Below, one piece after another: positions 39,984-45,890 of a stretch of DNA of 45,890 nt. This DNA comes from an uncultured SAR86 cluster bacterium. GTDB lineage: Bacteria; Pseudomonadota; Gammaproteobacteria; Magnimaribacterales; D2472. The position numbers and the translations under genes are program-made. The notes under the pieces are model-generated. The model saw only the letters and a list, made by a program, of their open reading frames with translations, was not told the origin of the DNA and ran no database searches. Location: contig CACDVW010000007.1 in assembly GCA_902556355.1 (NCBI GenBank), positions 1-45,890 on the forward strand, in the 5' to 3' direction. How positions within the stretch are numbered: the stretch's first letter is position 1; every line of letters starts with the position of its first letter.

Positions 39984-40712
39984 ATGAATTATTGTATATT
40001 TGTACAGGCTAGACTATCCTCTTCAAGATCTCCAGGAAAAGTTCTTGCTGACATTGAAGGCAAACCAATGCTTCTTAGACAACTTCAAAGAATTAGACAT
40101 GGAGTCAACGATATTGACGTCATATGCGTTACATCTAATGACAAATCAGATGATCCTATTGAGGAGTTATGCTCGAATAATAACTTTAATTTTTTTAGAG
40201 GTAGTTTAAATAATGTCCTTCAGAGATATATTGATGCGGCAGATGAATTTAATATTAAAAATATTATAAGGATAGGGGGCGATGATCCTTTAGCAGACTA
40301 TAATTCTGTAACTAAATTAATTAGTGAACATAAAGATGAAGATTTCTTGTATACGAGTCATAGATCTGGATGGCCTTATGGAACAGCATCAGAATTAATC
40401 AAAGTAAGTGCACTAAGAAAAATTGCCACTTTAACCTCAGAGGAATTATATAAAGAACATATAATTCCTTTTTTTTGGCACAATCCAAATAGATTTAGTA
40501 TGAAAAAGGTTTTCTCGCCTGAAAGTATATGCAGACCTGAATATTATTTCAGTGTTGACTATGAAGAGGATTTGCAGCTAATTAGAAACATTTTTGCGTT
40601 ATTAAAGAGTAAGGGAGAGTTCTTTAGTCTAAAAGATGTTATTAATCTATGTGATAATCAAAAAGACATTTTAGAAATTAATAAACATTTACATTCAGGA
40701 TTTGATTTTTAG
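39984..40712 (+). CDS. SpsF-type cytidylyltransferase (candidate CMP-pseudaminate synthetase)
   Basis: CIFVQARLSSSRSPGKVLADIEGKPMLLRQLQRI...IRIGGDDPLADYNSV; immediately upstream of pseI. Confidence 0.83.
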   Translation: MNYCIFVQARLSSSRSPGKVLADIEGKPMLLRQLQRIRHGVNDIDVICVTSNDKSDDPIEELCSNNNFNFFRGSLNNVLQRYIDAADEFNIKNIIRIGGDDPLADYNSVTKLISEHKDEDFLYTSHRSGWPYGTASELIKVSALRKIATLTSEELYKEHIIPFFWHNPNRFSMKKVFSPESICRPEYYFSVDYEEDLQLIRNIFALLKSKGEFFSLKDVINLCDNQKDILEINKHLHSGFDF

Positions 40713-41755
40713 TGATTATAAATAATAAAAAGATTGGATTAGATGCGGCGCCGTACATTATTGCTGAAATGTCAGCAAATCATAACAATGATATTGAAAA
40801 TGCAAAAAAATTAATTGAAGCGGCAAAAAAAAATGGAGCTGACGCGATAAAGCTTCAAACATATAAACCAGATACTATTACTCTTAATTCATCACATGAA
40901 GACTTCATTATTAAAGATAATGGCTTATGGCATGGAAGAACCTTATATGATTTATATGAAGAAGCACATATGCCATGGGATTGGCATAAACCTTTATTTG
41001 AATTTGCAAACAAACTTGAATTAACAATTTTCAGTTCTCCTTTTGATAGAACCGCAGTTGATTTACTAGAAGAATTAAATGCTCCGGCATATAAAATTGC
41101 TTCATTTGAAATAGTTGATATTCCGCTTATTCAGTATGTGGCTTCAACAAATAAACCAATAATAATTTCTACAGGTATGGCTAATGAAGAAGAAATATTT
41201 GAAGCTATTGAGGCTGTAAAAAGTTCTGGAACATCAGACATTGCAATTTTGCATTGTGTTAGTTCATATCCAGCTAAACCTTCAGAATATAATCTTAAAA
41301 CTATTGAAGATATGAGAAAGAAGTTTAAAGTTGAGGTCGGAATATCTGATCATACTATAGATAATGTTACTGCGATTTCAAGCATTGCTTTTGGTTGCAC
41401 ATTAATAGAGAAACATTTTACTTTAGACAGAAATGCGGGAGGCCCAGATGATTCTTTTTCAATGGAGCCGAGCCAATTAATGAGTCTTTCTAAAGACACA
41501 AAAAATGCACGCAAGGCAATTGGTAAGATAAATTACAGCCTTAAAGATAACGAAAAAACTAATATAAAATTTAGAAGATCTTTATATTTTGTTAAAGATC
41601 TTTCAAAGGGAGCCATTATTACTAAAGATGATATTGCATCTGTAAGACCTGGATATGGCGTTTTACCAAAACATTACCATGAAATAATTGGTAAAACAGT
41701 TAATAAAGATATATCTAAGCATACCGCTGTAAATTTTGATGATATATCAAATTAA
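40712..41755 (+). CDS. pseI: Pseudaminic acid synthase (NeuB family with C-terminal SAF domain; GTG start)
   Basis: PYIIAEMSANHNNDIENAKKLIEAAKKNGADAIKLQTYKPDTITLNS; FSSPFDRTAVDLLEELNAPAYKIASFEIVDIPLI; SAF region RRSLYFVKDLSKGAIITKDDIASVRPGYGVLPKHY. Confidence 0.94.
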   Translation: MIINNKKIGLDAAPYIIAEMSANHNNDIENAKKLIEAAKKNGADAIKLQTYKPDTITLNSSHEDFIIKDNGLWHGRTLYDLYEEAHMPWDWHKPLFEFANKLELTIFSSPFDRTAVDLLEELNAPAYKIASFEIVDIPLIQYVASTNKPIIISTGMANEEEIFEAIEAVKSSGTSDIAILHCVSSYPAKPSEYNLKTIEDMRKKFKVEVGISDHTIDNVTAISSIAFGCTLIEKHFTLDRNAGGPDDSFSMEPSQLMSLSKDTKNARKAIGKINYSLKDNEKTNIKFRRSLYFVKDLSKGAIITKDDIASVRPGYGVLPKHYHEIIGKTVNKDISKHTAVNFDDISN

Positions 41756-41763
41756 TCTATGCA

Positions 41764-42897
41764 ATGAAGTACTGTAAAAAATGCTTACAGCCTGATACAA
41801 GGCCAAATGAAAAATTTATCAATGGAGTATGTTCAATTTGCAGATATTATGATTCTATTGAAGATATAGATTGGAATTCCAGATATGAGCAACTTCAAGA
41901 TTATTTAAAAAATAGAAAGAAAAAATCTGTTAAAAATTCATTCCAAAAATTTGATTGTATTATTGGAGTAAGTGGAGGAAAAGATAGCACTAGACAAGCT
42001 TTGTGGGTAAGGGACAAATTAAAACTTAATCCATTATTATGGAGTTTGTCTTATCCGCCTGAGCAAATTTGTGATATTGGTACAAAAAATATCTCAAATT
42101 TAATTAATCTTGGTTTTGATTTAGTTGTCTCTAGCCCATCACCAAAAACTTGGAGGAATTTAATTAAAGAATCTTTTTTTAAATTTTCTAACCATATGAG
42201 AACTTCAGAGCTAGCTTTATTTAGTTCAGTGCCTCAAGCAGCATTAGCTTATAAAATTCCAATTATTTTTTGGGGAGAAACACCAATGCAAGTTGGAGAC
42301 TTGAGTGCGGTTGGAGAAGAGGGCTGGGATGGAAACAATATGAAAAATTCAAATACACTCAGTAGCGGACATAAATGGATGATTGATATGGGTTACAAAA
42401 GAGAAAAATTGATTCCATATATATATCCTGACAAAAATCAATTTGAACTACAAGATCTTCAAATTATATACTTAGGATGGTACTTGGGAGATTGGTCGCT
42501 TACAAACAATGCAAAGTATTCAAACTTAAATGGTCTTATAAATAGATCAGAAGACTATGTAAATACTGGTGATATACATGGTACTAGCGCTTTAGATGAT
42601 AACTGGCAAATCATGAATCAAATGATTAAATATTATAAGTTTGGTTTTGGATTTGTAACTGAAATTATTTGTGAAGATATTCAAAGAGGACATATTGATA
42701 GGAAAAGCGGAATTAAATGGATTGAAAAATATGATGGAAAATGCTCCGATGAATATATAAAGTCATTTTGTAAATATATCGATATTTCAGTTGATGAATT
42801 TTGGTGGCAGGTTAGAAAGTCAGCAAATAGAGATTTATTTCTTGTTAAAAATGATGGTCAGATTGTTCCAAAATTTAAAGTTGGAGAGGACCTATGA
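41764..42897 (+). CDS. N-acetyl sugar amidotransferase (WbpG/PseA family), copy 1
   Basis: MKYCKKCLQPDTRP...NGVCSICRYYDSIEDIDWNSRYEQL; PP-loop CIIGVSGGKDSTRQALWVRDKLKLNPLL; adjacent to hisH/hisF-like pair. Confidence 0.88.
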   Translation: MKYCKKCLQPDTRPNEKFINGVCSICRYYDSIEDIDWNSRYEQLQDYLKNRKKKSVKNSFQKFDCIIGVSGGKDSTRQALWVRDKLKLNPLLWSLSYPPEQICDIGTKNISNLINLGFDLVVSSPSPKTWRNLIKESFFKFSNHMRTSELALFSSVPQAALAYKIPIIFWGETPMQVGDLSAVGEEGWDGNNMKNSNTLSSGHKWMIDMGYKREKLIPYIYPDKNQFELQDLQIIYLGWYLGDWSLTNNAKYSNLNGLINRSEDYVNTGDIHGTSALDDNWQIMNQMIKYYKFGFGFVTEIICEDIQRGHIDRKSGIKWIEKYDGKCSDEYIKSFCKYIDISVDEFWWQVRKSANRDLFLVKNDGQIVPKFKVGEDL

Positions 42898-43502
42898 TTT
42901 CTGTAGGCATTGTAGATTATGGTGTTGGGAATATACATTCTTTGAGTAAATCTGTAAGGATTGCGGGTTTTAGACCAGAAATATCATCTAGCAAGGAACT
43001 TCTCAGTAAATCAGATATCATTTTACTTCCAGGGGTTGGGTCATTTTCTTTTGCGATTGAAAATCTCAAAAAGTCAGGACTTGATAGTTTCATAATTAAG
43101 CAATCTAAAATTAATAAACCAATTATAGGCATTTGTCTTGGAATGCAACTTTTATGTAGTAATTCTACTGAAGGAGGCATTAATAAGGGGCTTGGAATTA
43201 TTCCAGGTAAAATTAAAAGAATGAGTAATTCAAAATTTCACATTGGATGGAATAGCATTCAACTTAAAAATAAAAATCATTTTTTAAAGAGATTTAATAA
43301 TCATGAGTTCTTTTTTAATCATGGCTATCAATTTGAAGGAAATCAAAAGTATGTAATTGCCGAAACAGAATTTGAAAAAAGTTTTCCAACCATAATTAAA
43401 AAAAATAATACAATCGGATTCCAATTCCATCCTGAAAAAAGTCAAAAAGCTGGAATTCAATTACTTAAAAAAACAATCAAATCAATTTCAAACATAGAAT
43501 GA
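42894..43502 (+). CDS. hisH: HisH-type glutamine amidotransferase, likely ammonia supplier for sugar amidotransferase
   Basis: GIVDYGVGNIHSLSKSVRIAG; PGVGSF; IIGICLGMQLLCSNS (nucleophile Cys); IGFQFHPEKSQKAG. Located in glycan cluster, not in a his operon. Confidence 0.9.
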   Translation: MISVGIVDYGVGNIHSLSKSVRIAGFRPEISSSKELLSKSDIILLPGVGSFSFAIENLKKSGLDSFIIKQSKINKPIIGICLGMQLLCSNSTEGGINKGLGIIPGKIKRMSNSKFHIGWNSIQLKNKNHFLKRFNNHEFFFNHGYQFEGNQKYVIAETEFEKSFPTIIKKNNTIGFQFHPEKSQKAGIQLLKKTIKSISNIE

Positions 43503-44269
43503 TAAAGAAAAGAATTTCAGCTTCAGTGATAGTCAAATCTAATAGAGTTGTCCAATCTATATCTTATAGAAAGTATTTGCCAATAGGCTCAATAGAGCCT
43601 GTGGTTGAAAATTTAGATAGATGGGGGGTTGATGAAATAATAATTTTTGATATTGATAGAAGTAAAAATAGTCTTGGACCAAATTACGACCTAATTAAAG
43701 CTATTAGCTCTATTCCAATTTCTACGCCTTTAGCTTATGCAGGAGGTATAAATAATTATAAGGATGCTATCAGAGTAATATCATCTGGTTCTGAGAGAGT
43801 TATTGTAGACAATTTATTCTTTAAAAATCCAAAAAATATTAAAAACATATCAAATGCAATTGGATCTCAGGCTCTATTATTAGCATTACCACTTACAATT
43901 AATAAGAATGGTATATTTCACTATAATTACCTAAACAAAAAATCTAAATTATTAGACTTGCATAAAATTTTAGACTTAAAACCTTACTTTTCAGAACTTA
44001 TAATTATCGATTATTTGTCGCAAGGATTTGACTCAAAATTTGATATCGGTTTGTTAGAAATGTTTAATGAGAATGATATAGATCTAGTATGCTATGGCGG
44101 GATTGGTGTCAGTGAATTGTCCTCACAAATATTAGCTAATAAAAATGTTAAGTCAATTGCGTTTGGAAATATTTTAAATTACGGCGAATTAAAATTCCAA
44201 GAAATTAAGAAAAGTATAAAATATTCTAAAAAAAATCTTAGACGCTCAATATTTAGGGAGAAAATATAA
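43499..44269 (+). CDS. HisF-like protein, paralogue associated with sugar amidotransferase
   Basis: TIM-barrel HisF features (KKRISASVIVKSNRVVQS; DEIIIFDIDRSKNSLGPNYDLI; LAYAGGINNYKDAIRVISSGSERVIVDN) but HisF D11/D130 positions not conserved. Confidence 0.85.
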   Translation: MIKKRISASVIVKSNRVVQSISYRKYLPIGSIEPVVENLDRWGVDEIIIFDIDRSKNSLGPNYDLIKAISSIPISTPLAYAGGINNYKDAIRVISSGSERVIVDNLFFKNPKNIKNISNAIGSQALLLALPLTINKNGIFHYNYLNKKSKLLDLHKILDLKPYFSELIIIDYLSQGFDSKFDIGLLEMFNENDIDLVCYGGIGVSELSSQILANKNVKSIAFGNILNYGELKFQEIKKSIKYSKKNLRRSIFREKI

Positions 44270-44270
44270 T

Positions 44271-45491
44271 ATGGAAACATCTTCCCAATGTTCAAGGTGT
44301 TTATACGATACAAGTCATCCTTTGGGTCTAGAAATTAATGAAAAAGGAATTTGTTCAGGATGTTTGATACATGAAGAGAAAGACTATTTAGACTGGGATC
44401 AAAGATGGAATGATTTGCTTGACCTTGTTAAGGATTATAAATGCAAACAAAAAGTTAAATATGATTGCATAGTTCCTGTTTCTGGAGCAAATGACTCTTA
44501 TTTCATTCTTCATATTGTAAAAAATAAACTTAACTTAAATCCCTTAGTCGTAACATATAACAAATACTTTAATACACCCATTGGAATTAAAAATTTAGCA
44601 AATTTAAGAACGAAATTCGATGTAGATGTATTAATTCAAAATATTAATCCTACAATTGTTAAAAAAATAACTAAAACAACTTTATTTGAATTAGGAAGTA
44701 TGTATTGGCCATGCATTGCAGGCCAGACTGTTTTTCCAGTACAAACTTCAATAAGATATAACATACCTTTGATTATCTGGGGAGCTCATCAGGGACTAGA
44801 GCAAGTTGGAATGTTTTCTCATTTACATAATGTTGAGATGACAAGACGATATAGAAAAGACCATGATTTAATGGGTATGGAAGCAGATGACATGCTCAAT
44901 ACATTTAATACTTTATCAGAAGAGGACATGTGTCAATACAGATATCCATCAGACAGCGATCTAAGAAAAGCTGGAACAAGAGGTATCTATCTTGGTAATT
45001 ACATAAGATGGGATCCAAAAGCACAGCATGAGAAAATGATTAAATTATATGGTTATGAATCAGCTTCTTTTAATAGAACATTTGAAACTTATGATCATAT
45101 TGATTGCTATAACTATCTTAATATTCATGATTATCTAAAATACCTCAAAACTGGTTTTTCAAAAGTTACTGATCATGCCTGTAGAGAAATAAGACATGGA
45201 AGACTGACAAAACCACAAGCAAAGTCATTAGTAAGCTATTATGAAAACAGAAATATACAGAATCAAAATCTTTTTTATGATTGGCTTGGAGTAGATGAAA
45301 ACTCTTTTAATTTTATTTTAAGAAAAATTGCTGAAGAGAATAATAGGGACCCAAATAATATTGAAATTAGCCATAGAAAGAAAAACAAAAGTGTTTCTAA
45401 CAATCTAATGAAACTAGATTATAAGATAAATAGCTCTATCAATCGTGATAAAAAAACTCAATATATTACTATCGGAAAAGGGTATCCGTAG
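44271..45491 (+). CDS. N-acetyl sugar amidotransferase-like protein (WbpG/PseA family), copy 2 with altered PP-loop
   Basis: CSRCLYDTSHPLGLEINEKGICSGCLIHEEKDYLDWDQRWNDLL; PP-loop CIVPVSGANDSYFILHIVKNKLNLNPLVV; same architecture as copy 1. Confidence 0.83.
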   Translation: METSSQCSRCLYDTSHPLGLEINEKGICSGCLIHEEKDYLDWDQRWNDLLDLVKDYKCKQKVKYDCIVPVSGANDSYFILHIVKNKLNLNPLVVTYNKYFNTPIGIKNLANLRTKFDVDVLIQNINPTIVKKITKTTLFELGSMYWPCIAGQTVFPVQTSIRYNIPLIIWGAHQGLEQVGMFSHLHNVEMTRRYRKDHDLMGMEADDMLNTFNTLSEEDMCQYRYPSDSDLRKAGTRGIYLGNYIRWDPKAQHEKMIKLYGYESASFNRTFETYDHIDCYNYLNIHDYLKYLKTGFSKVTDHACREIRHGRLTKPQAKSLVSYYENRNIQNQNLFYDWLGVDENSFNFILRKIAEENNRDPNNIEISHRKKNKSVSNNLMKLDYKINSSINRDKKTQYITIGKGYP

Positions 45492-45507
45492 ATCTGGATT
45501 TTCGAAA

Positions 45508-45890
45508 ATGAAAGAGAAATTTAGAGAAATTTATGATGATCAAGATCTTTATGACAATCTTAGATTCGATATTAAATTTACAAGAGTTTTCATAAGATAC
45601 GCTGTAAGAGTTTTTGGAATTAGATATTCAATTCTAATACTTAACTGTGCACTGAGCTTTGTTTCATTTAAGAAGGGTTTTAGTTACCATGCCTATTTAA
45701 TAAGAATTAATATATATAGATTAAAGAATTTCCTATATCTGTTATCTGAGGATTATCAAGAATCATTTCGTATTAAAGAAAAATGGGCACAATACGTAAT
45801 CAAGTATTCTCCAAGCAAAAAGGCTATAGGTAATGCAGAATATTATTCTAAGATAGTATCGGCCGATGATAGCAACCCCGAAGAAGTCTG
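45508..45890 (+). CDS. Hypothetical protein, N-terminal part (runs off right edge)
   Basis: Open frame not in the ORF list: MKEKFREIYDDQDLYDNLRFDIKFTRVFIRYAVRVFGIRYSILILNCALSFVSFKKGFSYHAYLIRINIYRLKNFLYLLSEDYQESFRIKEKWAQYVIKYSPSKKAIGNAEYYSKIVSADDSNPEEV, open to window end. Confidence 0.55.
   Translation, partial: MKEKFREIYDDQDLYDNLRFDIKFTRVFIRYAVRVFGIRYSILILNCALSFVSFKKGFSYHAYLIRINIYRLKNFLYLLSEDYQESFRIKEKWAQYVIKYSPSKKAIGNAEYYSKIVSADDSNPEEV

Noticed and set aside
42894-44269. hisH/hisF as part of histidine biosynthesis
   Set aside because: Flanked by sugar amidotransferases with translational coupling, and HisF catalytic Asp positions are replaced; not a his operon.

Overview
AT-rich, gene-dense, streamlined-looking gammaproteobacterial chromosome segment, possibly a marine SAR86-like lineage (inference only). 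The left ~27 kb is core: an RND efflux pair, aroG with two primosome-like genes, scpA-scpB-rluB, an HhH-GPD glycosylase, ubiG-gph-yciK, a three-gene pnt transhydrogenase, gyrA-serC-pheA-hisC-tyrA-aroA-cmk-rpsA-ihfB, pyrF, pgi and uvrC-pgsA. From ~26.3 kb to the right edge is a surface-glycan island. It contains tRNA-Cys(GCA) and tRNA-Leu(UAA), a near-complete pseudaminic-acid (Pse) gene set, a second NeuB/NeuA-like set, an unusual HIGH-type nucleotidyltransferase-cupin fusion, a short UDP-sugar dehydrogenase, and two N-acetyl-sugar amidotransferase (WbpG/PseA) paralogues around a HisH/HisF pair. The most interesting signals are: (i) the E. coli-type uvrC-pgsA-(Gly)-Cys-Leu tRNA locus appears split by glycan genes that start 10-14 nt after each tRNA 3' end; (ii) the HisF-like protein has lost both catalytic Asp positions of the cyclase; (iii) the second amidotransferase has a degenerate PP-loop; (iv) one NeuB homologue lacks the SAF domain; (v) the nucleotidyltransferase-cupin fusion; (vi) a protein with two tandem DnaT domains overlaps a lambda-P-like gene. 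No CRISPR array, rRNA or transposase was seen. All family calls come from reading motifs by eye, with no database search.
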